Shown here piece by piece: positions 26,507 to 35,307 of a DNA stretch of 64,000 nt. Within the stretch, counting starts at the first letter, position 1, and each line of letters starts with the position of its first letter. The stretch covers positions 1,426,001-1,490,000 of the forward strand of contig NC_019791.1 in assembly GCF_000317795.1 (NCBI RefSeq), written 5' to 3'. The translations under genes were made by a program, and so were the position numbers. The DNA is from Caldisphaera lagunensis DSM 15908 (GTDB lineage Archaea; Thermoproteota; Thermoprotei_A; Sulfolobales; Acidilobaceae). The notes under the pieces were generated by a model. The model searched no databases. It saw only the letters and a program-made list of their open reading frames with translations, and had not been told where the DNA came from.

Positions 26507-27345
26507 ATTTGATCACCCTTTATTATTACTTTAGCTATGTCTTCTCTATCAATTATTCCAACCACTTTTTTATCGTTTTCGCTAGATACTATAGGTATTC
26601 TACCATAATCCTTTTTCACTATTGGTATAGAAATTTCATAAAGTGTTGACCATGGATATCCATATATTACAGTATATGTCATTGCATCTTTAACTTTAGT
26701 TTGATTTTTTACTCCAGATTCGCTTTCCAGATGAATTCTTGTATAGCCTTTTTTGATAAGATCTAGTTGAGTAATTATACCAGTAAGTTTCTCTTTATCA
26801 TTTACAACTGGAAAACCAGCATATTTGTATTCCATCATTTTCTTCCAAATTTTTGATATTGGATCTTCAAGGTTCACTGTTATAGGCTCTTTTGTCATAT
26901 AATTTTCTGCATTAATATTTTTTAAATAATCTTTTGCTTTATTAAATAATAATTTTACTATATCTGATATACTTACTAAACCTATGTATTTTTTCCCTTC
27001 TAATATAGGAATTTCCCACAAATCATATTTAAACATGAGATTTAACGTTTCAAATATTGTGTAGTTAGAGTTTATTTCTAATAAATGTTCTTTTAGTATT
27101 GATGAAGAGGTAGCATTAGTTTTTGTTGATGATACTATTAATACATCGCTTCTATTAATAACTCCCAAAAAGTTACCCGAATTCCTATCAAGTATTGGTA
27201 ATGCTCTAGCCCCAGTGTTTCTTATAATTTTTCTTAAGGTTGCTATGGAATCATCATTATAAGCTATCGGCCTTGTTCTATCAATAATAGAAATAACTTT
27301 TGTATTTCCGATTTCATACAAGAAAGATTTTTGCAGGTTTCTCAC
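26503..27345 (-). CDS. Four-CBS-domain protein (first of three)
   Basis: 280 residues with four CBS units: ALPILDRNSGNFLGVINRSDVL, then WEIPILEGKKYIGLVSISDIV, NYMTKEPITVNLED with AGFPVVNDKEKLTGIITQLDLI, and VKDAMTYTVIYGYP with GRIPIVSSENDKKVVGIIDREDIA. It is first in an operon of three CBS proteins and lies divergently opposite SAM synthetase, sharing the 196-base promoter region. No catalytic domain is seen. Confidence 0.9.
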   Translation of the reverse strand: MRNLQKSFLYEIGNTKVISIIDRTRPIAYNDDSIATLRKIIRNTGARALPILDRNSGNFLGVINRSDVLIVSSTKTNATSSSILKEHLLEINSNYTIFETLNLMFKYDLWEIPILEGKKYIGLVSISDIVKLLFNKAKDYLKNINAENYMTKEPITVNLEDPISKIWKKMMEYKYAGFPVVNDKEKLTGIITQLDLIKKGYTRIHLESESGVKNQTKVKDAMTYTVIYGYPWSTLYEISIPIVKKDYGRIPIVSSENDKKVVGIIDREDIAKVIIKGDQI

Positions 27346-27541
27346 CCTTTTATATTATAGACTTATAGGTATTTATGTCTATCTATTAATTTTTTTCAAT
27401 TAACTTATTAAATACATGCATAGAATTAGCTGGTTATTAAATTTTTGTATATAAATAAAATTAATAAAATATAGAGCAAAATAATTTAAAACTTTACATA
27501 TTATTTGAAAATTCAGAGGTATGGAGTTAAGGGTGTGAAAA

Positions 27542-28762
27542 TTGGTAAAAAATATAGTGGTAAGAGAGGTTTCAGCATCTTCTGTGCAAGATAACCAAAT
27601 AGAGCTTGTTGAAAGGAAAGGCCTTGGCCATCCTGATTATATAAGTGATGCAGCTTCTGAGGAAGCTAGTAGACAACTAAGCCTATATTATTTACAAAAA
27701 TATGGGGTAATAATGCATCATAACTTAGATAAAGTATTGCTCGTTGGAGGCCAAGCAACGCCAAAGTGGGGGGGAGGCGATGTTATCCAACCTATATATA
27801 TAATAGTTTCAGGTAGGGCCACAACAGAAGTGAGGACATCTGAAGGAGTTGAAGAAATACCAGTTGGTCGTATAGTAGTTAAGGCTGTTAAGGAATGGAT
27901 ATCAAATAACTTAAGGTTCCTAGATCCTGAACAACATGTTATCGTTGATTATAAAATAGGTAAGGGAAGTTCGGATCTTAGGGGTATATATGATTCTAAA
28001 TCTCAATCCCATAGATCTAATGATACAAGTTTTGGAGCAGGATTTGCTCCTATGTCTACATTGGAAAGATTGGTTTATGAAACAGAAAGAACATTAAATA
28101 GCAAAGAGTTTAAAAATAAAGTTCCAGCATCTGGTGAAGATGTTAAGGTTATGGGATTAAGAAATGGGAATAATATAGATATAACTATAGCCAATGCAAT
28201 TGTTTCCAGATTTGTAAATAATCCAAGTGAATACCTTCAAATAAAAGAAGAAATAAAAGAAAAAGTCCTAGATCTTTCATCTAAAATTGCACCTAATTAT
28301 AATGTGAGAGTATATGTTAACAATGGTGATTTGCCAGACGAAGGCGTATTTTACTTAACAGTAACTGGGACAAGTGCAGAGCATGGAGATGATGGTGCAA
28401 CAGGTAGGGGTAATAGAGCTAATGGTCTTATAACACCAATGAGACCTATGAGTTTAGAAGCAACTGCTGGTAAGAATCCAGTTACTCACATTGGTAAAAT
28501 ATATAATATTGCATCAAAAGAGATTGCTGAAGTAATATATTCTAAAGTAAATGGATTAAAGGAGGTAACAGTAAGATTATTGGGTCAAATAGGGAGACCA
28601 ATTAATGATCCTCTAATTGCGGATGTAGCAGTAATACCAGATAGCAATGTTAAACTTACTTCTAACATGAAACAAGAAATAAATAGTATTGTAGATGAGT
28701 ACCTTGAGAATTTACCAGCTTTAACTATGAGGATCTTGAAGGGAGAAACTACGCTTTATTAG
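27542..28762 (+). CDS. S-adenosylmethionine synthetase, archaeal type
   Basis: Makes AdoMet from methionine and ATP. The 406-residue archaeal-type enzyme has [19 protein letters not shown] near the N-terminus, [28 protein letters not shown], and [20 protein letters not shown], all family hallmarks. It begins at TTG 27542 (family N-terminus xKNIVVREV). It is divergent from three CBS-domain genes whose products may bind AdoMet. Confidence 0.95.
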   Translation: MVKNIVVREVSASSVQDNQIELVERKGLGHPDYISDAASEEASRQLSLYYLQKYGVIMHHNLDKVLLVGGQATPKWGGGDVIQPIYIIVSGRATTEVRTSEGVEEIPVGRIVVKAVKEWISNNLRFLDPEQHVIVDYKIGKGSSDLRGIYDSKSQSHRSNDTSFGAGFAPMSTLERLVYETERTLNSKEFKNKVPASGEDVKVMGLRNGNNIDITIANAIVSRFVNNPSEYLQIKEEIKEKVLDLSSKIAPNYNVRVYVNNGDLPDEGVFYLTVTGTSAEHGDDGATGRGNRANGLITPMRPMSLEATAGKNPVTHIGKIYNIASKEIAEVIYSKVNGLKEVTVRLLGQIGRPINDPLIADVAVIPDSNVKLTSNMKQEINSIVDEYLENLPALTMRILKGETTLY

Positions 28763-28763
28763 A

Positions 28764-30743
28764 TCAAATTTTATTTTTTCTATATTGATCTATTATATTT
28801 CTTAAATCTATCTCCTCTACATTACTCTTTTTCAACTCTTTATTTTTCATTGATGCATCTTTTAAAATTGTTGAAGGGGCAAAGGTAAAGATATCAATAT
28901 CAACTATATTATAATCATTTTTGTTTAAGACTGGTATACCTTTTTTCTTTAACAATTCAGATAGAGTTGTATCTTCCCTATTGACTATAATTGCTAGTAT
29001 ATTCTTTTTTATTATATAGTTTATTGCATCATTTTCAAAAGAACCTTGATCTTCTATTAAAATCACATCCCCTTCTTTTAATTTACCATAGATATCTTCT
29101 ACCTTTTTAATATTGTTCATCTTTAGAGATTGAAGTCTCTTTATAATTATCATCTCATTATTCAAAATTTTCATTAATATATTTTTAAATAAATTATTCT
29201 TTTCATTAGCAATATTTATATTTTCCTCGAGTTCATTGACTAATGAATTTAACCTAGATACATCATTTTTTAGTTTTTTTATTTCTTCATCTTTTAACAA
29301 CTCCGTTTTTAATTTTTGTTTTACTGATCTAACCTCGTTTTCTGAGATAGCCAATGATTTAATTAATTCATTTACTTTATTTTCCAATGTAATTTTTTCT
29401 GCCTCAAGTTTTTGTATTTTAGATATTAACTCATTTTCAGGTTGTTTATCTGGATTGCAATTATTGTTATTCTCCTCTTTATATTCTTCATTATTTAAGT
29501 TTAGCATTTCATTTATTTGTTTATCTATGGCATCAGCAATAGTTATTCCTCTTATAACATCAGCTTTTATTTTTTCTACATCTAAATCTATATCAATTTT
29601 TTCTACATATGATTCTACTTGAGAAAGCTTAGATTTGTAATTAAGAAAAGCCTTGTATGCTGATGCTAATGCATCTCTTTCATGTGTTGTATCAGGATTT
29701 TCTCCACCGGTAGCTTTTAATGCCAAGCTGCTTTTATCAACAACAAGCATATCCTCCCTAGGTACATATATTTCTGCATTTATTTGACTTGCTAGCTTCT
29801 TTACCATATCAGGTATTATATCTACATCTACAGCTAGCAATATAGGCTTTCCATAAGAATATATTAATGATATGATATCTCCTCTATCCATTTCTTTTTT
29901 GCTATCCAAATATAAAACATTGCCTTCTAAATCAATAATAGCAATACCAGTAGTAATTCCTGGATCTATGCCAACTATAATTGGTCTATCAGGTTTATCT
30001 AAATTATTACCGAATAAAATTTTTCCATCATATATAGATTTGATTGCTATAGAATAATCAATTCCCTTATGAGGTCTAACAATCCCATATAATTTTTCTC
30101 TAGATGTATATACAGTAAAGATAGCTGAATCTATTCCCCCTTCTCCTTTTTTAACGAACATATCATAATCTATACCAGATCTTTCTAATAAGTCTTTAAT
30201 TTTATTAGCAGCTATATTTACTGAAGCCCTTATTCTTCTTTGGTATCTATTTTGGCTCATACCTCCGCTTTTTGACCATCTTCCCTTAGAAACTATTATT
30301 TGGGTCTTTTCATTAGAAAAGGATATCTTTGTGCCTTTACCTTTTAATGCTATAACAGCTGCTAGATATGCTGTTTTGCTTGGAGTTAATTTGCCTTGAT
30401 CTATCTCTAAGTTTATCTGTTTTGCTATTTCCTTTATATCAGCAAATTTTCCATCATTTATAGTAACTTGTACAAGTTGGGTTTGAGGAGGTAAAAGGGA
30501 AAGTATTTTTGATAATGATTTTTCATCCTTGGCTATTTCAAAAACATTATCTATTGCTATTGCTTTTGGCTTCCATTCCCATGCAAGTCTTATTAAAGAT
30601 GACAATGTAATATCTCTAATTTTGTTGACAATCTTTAAATCATTATCAATTATAATAACAAAGAATTTATGATTTTCTTTAGAGAGGGGGCTCCCACTTT
30701 CTATGTCTATGCCCATGTAGAATTCTCTTTTATTTTCCATCAA
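28764..30743 (-). CDS. DUF460 family protein with RNase H-like nuclease domains and a coiled coil
   Basis: A 659-residue archaeal DUF460 protein. An N-terminal domain of about 230 residues and a central RNase H-fold domain (IVGIDPGITTGIAIIDLEGNVLYLDS near residue 258; DTTHERDALASAYKAF near 350) carry acidic residues placed as in RuvC-like nucleases. A long coiled coil (about residues 430-530) follows, and a C-terminal domain (LKEGDVILIEDQGSFENDAI) ends the protein. Function is unknown; DNA or RNA processing is suggested by the fold. Its ATG overlaps the end of the Rio2 gene by 14 bases, so the two are co-transcribed. Confidence 0.85.
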   Translation of the reverse strand: MMENKREFYMGIDIESGSPLSKENHKFFVIIIDNDLKIVNKIRDITLSSLIRLAWEWKPKAIAIDNVFEIAKDEKSLSKILSLLPPQTQLVQVTINDGKFADIKEIAKQINLEIDQGKLTPSKTAYLAAVIALKGKGTKISFSNEKTQIIVSKGRWSKSGGMSQNRYQRRIRASVNIAANKIKDLLERSGIDYDMFVKKGEGGIDSAIFTVYTSREKLYGIVRPHKGIDYSIAIKSIYDGKILFGNNLDKPDRPIIVGIDPGITTGIAIIDLEGNVLYLDSKKEMDRGDIISLIYSYGKPILLAVDVDIIPDMVKKLASQINAEIYVPREDMLVVDKSSLALKATGGENPDTTHERDALASAYKAFLNYKSKLSQVESYVEKIDIDLDVEKIKADVIRGITIADAIDKQINEMLNLNNEEYKEENNNNCNPDKQPENELISKIQKLEAEKITLENKVNELIKSLAISENEVRSVKQKLKTELLKDEEIKKLKNDVSRLNSLVNELEENINIANEKNNLFKNILMKILNNEMIIIKRLQSLKMNNIKKVEDIYGKLKEGDVILIEDQGSFENDAINYIIKKNILAIIVNREDTTLSELLKKKGIPVLNKNDYNIVDIDIFTFAPSTILKDASMKNKELKKSNVEEIDLRNIIDQYRKNKI

Positions 30744-31632
30744 TTCCCCCCTTAATGGAATCCATTAGATTATCAACGCTTACCTCTATCCCAAATCTTT
30801 TATAGAAATAAGAGGCTAAATATTCTAGTTCTTTTCTTAAAATCGATTCAGCATATTTATTTTTAACATCTATAAATTGAGGCCAATCAATTATGTATCC
30901 TCTTGGATTCTCGCTATTGCTTATTAAAATATTATAAGGGCTAAGATCTCCATGGATGATACCTACCTCTTTATATGCAATTCTTAATGTAGCTATTACA
31001 TCATCTAATATATTTTTTACCATTTCTTCACTTAATTCTTTTACCTTATATAATTCTAATCCATCAATTTTTTCCATTATAATTGAGTGTCTATTTACAT
31101 ATATTGGTTCTGGAACTAATGCACCTTTTTTCCATAGATTACTTAATGTTAAAAATTCTCTATTAGATACTTTCTTAGATAATTCAATCCATGAATTCCA
31201 TTTTTTAAATTCAAACGATCTTTTTCTTCTTATTGCCTTAAATGATGTTCTTCCCTCTTTATGAAATTTTATAATAGCATTTTTCTCAGAAATTAACTTA
31301 GCGTTATATATATCGCTTTCTTTCCCAGAATTTATTTTATCTCCTATATCAGTTATGATCTTCTTATTAAAGTAAAATCTTAAAGATAAGATATCTAGGC
31401 CATTAAATGTCAATTGATAACCATAAAAAGGCGAAGCTTCTGATATAATGAGTCCTAAATCAAGAAGTTTTTCAATAGATTTTTTGATTTGATTCGAAGG
31501 TATATTTGATTTGTTTTCTAAAACTTCTAATGGTACAAATCCATAATAACGCATGAATTTTTCTATTAGAAACAATGTTTTAAAATCATTGTTATCCATT
31601 TGATAATATTTTTCCTTTAACGATAGGCCCAA
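30730..31632 (-). CDS. rio2: RIO-type kinase Rio2
   Basis: An atypical serine kinase/ATPase needed for maturation of the small ribosomal subunit. An N-terminal winged-helix domain (residues about 15-90, LIEKFMRYYGFVPLEVL) precedes the kinase domain: GKESDIYNAK (nucleotide loop), NAIIKFHKEGRTSFKAIRRKR, the catalytic loop GIIHGDLSPYNILIS, and YIIDWPQFID as metal-binding motif. At 300 residues it is of archaeal Rio2 length. It precedes DUF460 in the same operon. Confidence 0.93.
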   Translation of the reverse strand: MGLSLKEKYYQMDNNDFKTLFLIEKFMRYYGFVPLEVLENKSNIPSNQIKKSIEKLLDLGLIISEASPFYGYQLTFNGLDILSLRFYFNKKIITDIGDKINSGKESDIYNAKLISEKNAIIKFHKEGRTSFKAIRRKRSFEFKKWNSWIELSKKVSNREFLTLSNLWKKGALVPEPIYVNRHSIIMEKIDGLELYKVKELSEEMVKNILDDVIATLRIAYKEVGIIHGDLSPYNILISNSENPRGYIIDWPQFIDVKNKYAESILRKELEYLASYFYKRFGIEVSVDNLMDSIKGGIDGK

Positions 31633-31886
31633 TTTCTATCACTTTTTAGTACTCCTTTGTATAGTGTTTTTGTCTAAATTTAAATTTGTTATAATTTAAT
31701 AATTTAGAAATATGTATTATCTTTTAGTGGGAAACATTTATAAATATAACCTAAACATATAGATAAGAAGCTTTTAAAAAAATAAAATTAATAATCTAAC
31801 AAATATATTGGATACAAAAAAATATTAACCCGGTATTGCATAGATATAAAATGTAGAGATAAGTTAGAAAAAAGGAGTGAAATGTT
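31633..31886. promoter_or_regulatory. Divergent promoter region between rio2 and the ArsR-like gene
   Basis: 254 AT-rich bases. GATATAAAATG at 31843-31853 is the best TATA box for the downstream ArsR-like gene (about 40 bases before its ATG). A second TTTATAAATATA at 31737-31748 could serve either strand. No gene seen. Confidence 0.45.
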
Positions 31887-32246
31887 ATGTCAGAAAATAT
31901 ACCTACAAAGGAAGGGATTTATGAAAGAGATAAAGTGTTGTATGTAATTGGTCCAAAAGCCATAGCTAAGGTTTCTTCAGCATTGGCTAGCGATACGAGA
32001 GCAAAGATATTGTCAATATTACAAAAAGGTCCTGCAGATTTAGAAGATCTAGCAAATTTGGTAAATCAGAGCAAAGCAAATGTGAGTAGCCAAATAAGGA
32101 GACTAGAAGAAGTAGATATTGTTAGATCAAAATATTCTCCAGGGCAAAGAGGTATAAAAAAGATAGTAGAATTAATGGTAAATAAAATGGTTATGGTTAT
32201 AAGCCCAGATAAAATGCAGGAAGCCCAAGAGAAAGATCTGATTTAA
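31887..32246 (+). CDS. ArsR-like winged-helix transcription regulator
   Basis: A 119-residue DNA-binding protein. The winged-helix region VSSALASDTRAKILSILQKGPADLEDLANLVNQSKANVSSQIRRLEEVDIV matches ArsR/helix-turn-helix 20 regulators and is followed by a wing (KYSPGQRGIKKIVEL). No Cys is present, so it is not a classical metal sensor. It lies 650 bases upstream of the sulfur operon on the same strand and could regulate it; this is inference from position. Confidence 0.85.
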   Translation: MSENIPTKEGIYERDKVLYVIGPKAIAKVSSALASDTRAKILSILQKGPADLEDLANLVNQSKANVSSQIRRLEEVDIVRSKYSPGQRGIKKIVELMVNKMVMVISPDKMQEAQEKDLI

Positions 32247-32289
32247 ATAATTTAATATTATATCATTTTCTTAAATATTATTCTACATA

Positions 32290-32721
32290 TTATTCTACAA
32301 TAACATTAATTCCAATTAGAGCAAGCCATTGGGATATAACATTTATTGCTTCATCAATATTATTGTAGCCATTTTTTTCCAAAATTTCTCTTAATTTTTC
32401 TATATTAATTTGATTCTTTTTTGCACTAGATATTATGTCTTTAAATGGTTCTGCATTTTTGATCAATTTTTTCATAATAATTCTCATATCTTTATTTTCA
32501 GCCTCTTCAATTTTTTTACCAATTTCTGTAACAATTAAATCTCCATTTGATTGCTTCACTAATCCAATTATTTCAGCAGCCTTTATTACATGTGGTAATA
32601 AATCTATATCAACATCTAGCATTTCATCTAGCCTTGATGAATCTACTTTTCCACCAATGGAATTCAAATACTTTACTAGCCCAATTACTTGATCAACATA
32701 AACTAAGGGGAATTGATCCAT
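32290..32721 (-). CDS. AAA-associated C-terminal domain protein
   Basis: A 143-residue protein with the stand-alone domain usually found at the C-terminus of archaeal ABC-type ATPases (AAA_assoc_C). Characteristic residues: QFPLVYVDQVIGLVKYLNSIGGKVDSSRLDEML, DLIVTEIGKKI and the C-terminal INVISQWLALIGIN. The family is predicted to be regulatory and its partner is unclear. The ATG at 32721 was chosen because homologues begin with xDQFPLVYVDQ; a GTG five codons upstream is possible. It faces the ArsR-like gene and is divergent from dsrE. Confidence 0.8.
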   Translation of the reverse strand: MDQFPLVYVDQVIGLVKYLNSIGGKVDSSRLDEMLDVDIDLLPHVIKAAEIIGLVKQSNGDLIVTEIGKKIEEAENKDMRIIMKKLIKNAEPFKDIISSAKKNQINIEKLREILEKNGYNNIDEAINVISQWLALIGINVIVE

Positions 32722-32841
32722 AAATCCGTTTAACACCTATATAGTATTTTATACTTTGGAATATTTAAATTTATATTAATAGCCAGCAGTTTTTTATGTA
32801 GAGACTACTATATAAGTACTAATTTTCTATTCGTATAGATG

Positions 32842-32869
32842 GATTATATATAAAGAGATAAAATTCTCT
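32842..32869 (+). promoter_or_regulatory. TATA box and inverted repeat upstream of the DsrE operon
   Basis: A TATA-like ATTATATATAAAG (TATA near 32844-32852) is followed directly by the inverted repeat AGAGA-TAAAAT-TCTCT at 32854-32869, which lies at or just before the expected transcript start. The placement would block RNA polymerase if bound, so I read it as an operator. The regulator is not known. Confidence 0.55.
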
Positions 32870-32900
32870 AAAAAGAAAAATTAAGTGGGTGAGGTGTACA

Positions 32901-33302
32901 ATGTCTAAGCTCTCTATTATTGTATTTTCGGGAACGGATGATAAACTCATACCTGTAGGGGTAATTGCCCAAGGCGCTGCAGCCTTAGGAATGGATGTTC
33001 AAATATTTGTTACTGGGTGGGCCTTAACTAAATTTATTAAAAAACCAGCGAACCCTGTATGGCCAAAAGAATTCGAAAGCATGGTTCCATTATTAATGGA
33101 AGGCATGAAGAAAAATAATGCTCCTTCATGGGCAGATATGTTAAAAGAAGCGAAATCAATGGGAGCAAAGGTCTATGCATGCAGTTTAATGGCATCTGTA
33201 ATGGGATTAAAGAGGGAAGATTTTAACGAATTAGTTGATGATATTGTTGGGGTTGCAACATTTTTACAAAATGCTGAAGGAGGTCAAACATTATTTATTT
33301 GA
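32901..33302 (+). CDS. DsrE family sulfur-carrier protein
   Basis: A 133-residue DsrE/DsrF-like protein that transfers sulfane sulfur between carriers. The N-terminal LSIIVFSGTDDKLIPVGVIAQGAAALGMDVQIFVTGW is the family fold, and VYACSLMASVMGLK holds the single Cys (Cys94), the likely sulfur-binding residue. The ATG at 32901 follows GGTGAGGTG. It is the first gene of the sulfur operon and lies 10 bases before tusA, consistent with handing sulfur to TusA. Confidence 0.9.
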   Translation: MSKLSIIVFSGTDDKLIPVGVIAQGAAALGMDVQIFVTGWALTKFIKKPANPVWPKEFESMVPLLMEGMKKNNAPSWADMLKEAKSMGAKVYACSLMASVMGLKREDFNELVDDIVGVATFLQNAEGGQTLFI

Positions 33303-33312
33303 GGTGAATAAT

Positions 33313-33555
33313 ATGAGTGAAAGCGGAAAAAAAGTAGTTGATGCAAGAGGTTTATCTTGTCCAGGACCTATAACAAATTTAACTAAAGTTTATAGGAATG
33401 CAAAAAATGGTGATGTATTAGAAATTTGGGCCACTGATCCAGGATTTAAGAGTGATATTAAAGCCTGGATTGAAAGAACAAAGAATGAGCTTATAGAATT
33501 AAAAGAGGATAAGGATAAGATAGTTGCTGTAATTAAGATTACAGCTAAGAAATAA
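33313..33555 (+). CDS. tusA: TusA-like sulfur carrier protein
   Basis: An 80-residue sulfur-relay protein. The N-terminal VVDARGLSCPGPITNLTKV contains the conserved CPxP motif with active Cys16. It would carry persulfide sulfur between DsrE and a downstream acceptor. It starts 10 bases after dsrE with a GAGGTG site and precedes the first flavoprotein by 25 bases. Confidence 0.93.
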   Translation: MSESGKKVVDARGLSCPGPITNLTKVYRNAKNGDVLEIWATDPGFKSDIKAWIERTKNELIELKEDKDKIVAVIKITAKK

Positions 33556-33580
33556 TTTTTTTTCTTTGGGATGATTTGAA

Positions 33581-34768
33581 ATGGCAGAAAAAAAGAAATT
33601 TTTAATAGTAGGTGGGGGTTCTGGAGGAGCGATATTAGCTAATTCCTTGACTAAAGAGTTTGATGTAACTGTAATAAATGATACTCCTAATCATTATTAT
33701 TGGCCTCAACTTTTGCAAATTGCATTTAGAAATGATTATTCAAATTTATATAGACCATTGAGTTCTCTTTTACTTAAAGGAGTAAATTTGATTATTGATA
33801 AGGTTAAAAAAATTGATTTACAAGAAAGAACAGTAACTTTAAGTACTAATAAAAATTTGAACTATGATTATATAGCTATAGCCCCAGGTGTTACAATAGA
33901 CCATAAATCAATTGAAGGTAATGAAAAGTTAGTTAACCAATTTGGTGATTTTCATTCAACGCCTGAAAACGCATCCAAGGTTTTTAATGTCGTAAGTAAT
34001 ATGAAGAAGGGTACATTTGTTGTCTCAGTAGGTGATCCATATCATAGATGTCCCCCCTCGCCTTACGAGGGTATTTTGATGGCTGATGAAGTTTTTAGGT
34101 TAAGGGGGGTTAGGGATAATATTAACTTGGTGTTAGCAGTCCCCTATCCAAGAGCTTATCCTGCTGAAACGTTTAATGAGGTTCTTGAGCCCATATTAAA
34201 AGAAAGAGGAATAAACGTGATGACTTTCTTTACGGCCGATAAGGTAGATGTAGATAATAAAAAGATAACATCTCTTGAGGGAGAAGAATTAAGTTATGAT
34301 GCAGCAATTGTTATACCAGTCCATAAAGGGCCTAAAATAGAAATTAAGCCAGAAGAATCTATTAATCAAGATGGTTTTATAAATGCAGATAAATTAACAA
34401 ATCAAATATTAAAATATGATGATGCTTTTGCAATAGGGGATGCATCAACATCAGCAAATGCTAAAACTGGTGTAACAGCTCACTTACAAGCTAAGGTAGT
34501 CGCTAAAAGAGTTTTAGGCTTGGATGCTAAAAATACTGGTAGAACAAATTGTCCAACAGAATTAGGATTTGAGAAAGGCACATTTGTTATAAGCGATTAT
34601 AACCACCCTGCAGCAAAAGTACCAGCAAATACCATAAACTTTATTATGAAAAGACTGTTTGCTGATGCATATTGGGATGTAATAAGACATCCAGAATTTT
34701 GGGATCCAATATTTGATGTTTATTTTGAAAATACGCAACCGGAGATATTATGGAAGATATTTAAGTAA
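33581..34768 (+). CDS. Sulfide:quinone reductase-like FAD flavoprotein (first copy)
   Basis: A 395-residue two-dinucleotide-binding-domain oxidoreductase of the SQR/flavocytochrome c sulfide dehydrogenase family. The N-terminal FAD motif is FLIVGGGSGGAILANSL; the second FAD-contacting motif DAFAIGDAST lies near residue 285. It has only two Cys: Cys157 in HRCPPSPYEG, matching a redox Cys of SQRs, and Cys324 in TNCPTELGFEKG. A C-terminal hydrophobic/amphipathic segment (FIMKRLFADAYWDVIRHPEFW) could dock at the membrane. Quinone reduction with sulfide or a persulfide donor is inferred. Confidence 0.85.
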   Translation: MAEKKKFLIVGGGSGGAILANSLTKEFDVTVINDTPNHYYWPQLLQIAFRNDYSNLYRPLSSLLLKGVNLIIDKVKKIDLQERTVTLSTNKNLNYDYIAIAPGVTIDHKSIEGNEKLVNQFGDFHSTPENASKVFNVVSNMKKGTFVVSVGDPYHRCPPSPYEGILMADEVFRLRGVRDNINLVLAVPYPRAYPAETFNEVLEPILKERGINVMTFFTADKVDVDNKKITSLEGEELSYDAAIVIPVHKGPKIEIKPEESINQDGFINADKLTNQILKYDDAFAIGDASTSANAKTGVTAHLQAKVVAKRVLGLDAKNTGRTNCPTELGFEKGTFVISDYNHPAAKVPANTINFIMKRLFADAYWDVIRHPEFWDPIFDVYFENTQPEILWKIFK

Positions 34769-34778
34769 GGTGATTGTT

Positions 34779-35186
34779 ATGGAAGAAATAAATGAGGCTG
34801 AACTCCAAACTGAAAGCATTGAAAGACTCCTTCATCTTGTTGAGTTATTAAATAACATATTAAAGGATGAGGAGTTGTTAAAGGCAATATCTAAACTTTT
34901 AGTAAGTGAAGAAACATTTTTGGTAGTAGATAGACTGCCTCAATTAATTAAATTAATTGAGAAATTAACAAGACAAGAAAATTTAGAAAAAATTGAATCT
35001 TTATTAGGTTTAATAGAATCGTTAGATAAAGAAACATTAAATAAACTAGGAAATGCTTTATCTGCTATAAAGAATAAAGAAGTAAAGCCAATGTCTTTGT
35101 CTGGATTAATAACTTCACTATCACAACCAGAGGTATCTAAGGGATTAAATTTAATGCTAAATTTGCTAAAAGCCTTAGGATCGTAG
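34779..35186 (+). CDS. DUF1641 family protein (first copy)
   Basis: A 135-residue, mostly helical acidic protein of the DUF1641 family. The segments LLHLVELLNNILKDEELLKAISKLLVSEETFLVVDRLPQL and the C-terminal SLSGLITSLSQPEVSKGLNLMLNLLKAL define it. Family members are co-encoded with oxidoreductases such as SQR or formate dehydrogenase; role unknown. It begins 10 bases after the first flavoprotein and is followed by a second flavoprotein/DUF1641 pair. No cofactor-binding Cys and no membrane helix. A subunit or tethering role is inferred. Confidence 0.85.
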   Translation: MEEINEAELQTESIERLLHLVELLNNILKDEELLKAISKLLVSEETFLVVDRLPQLIKLIEKLTRQENLEKIESLLGLIESLDKETLNKLGNALSAIKNKEVKPMSLSGLITSLSQPEVSKGLNLMLNLLKALGS

Positions 35187-35249
35187 CATAAATATTAATA
35201 ATATTAAAATAATTTTTATATTCCTTTGTCTCTAAATATAGTGTATTTT

Positions 35250-35289
35250 ATTTAGTAAGATTTTTAAAATCGTATAAATATTTAGTAAG
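35250..35289 (+). promoter_or_regulatory. Internal promoter with a 10-base direct repeat before the second flavoprotein
   Basis: ATTTAGTAAG occurs at 35250-35259 and 35280-35289, flanking the TATA-like GTATAAATATTT (35272-35283). The spacing of 30 bases is about three helical turns. This suggests a separate promoter for the second flavoprotein pair and a possible regulator site. Confidence 0.5.
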
Positions 35290-35307
35290 TAGGATTGGTG
35301 ATTAGTC

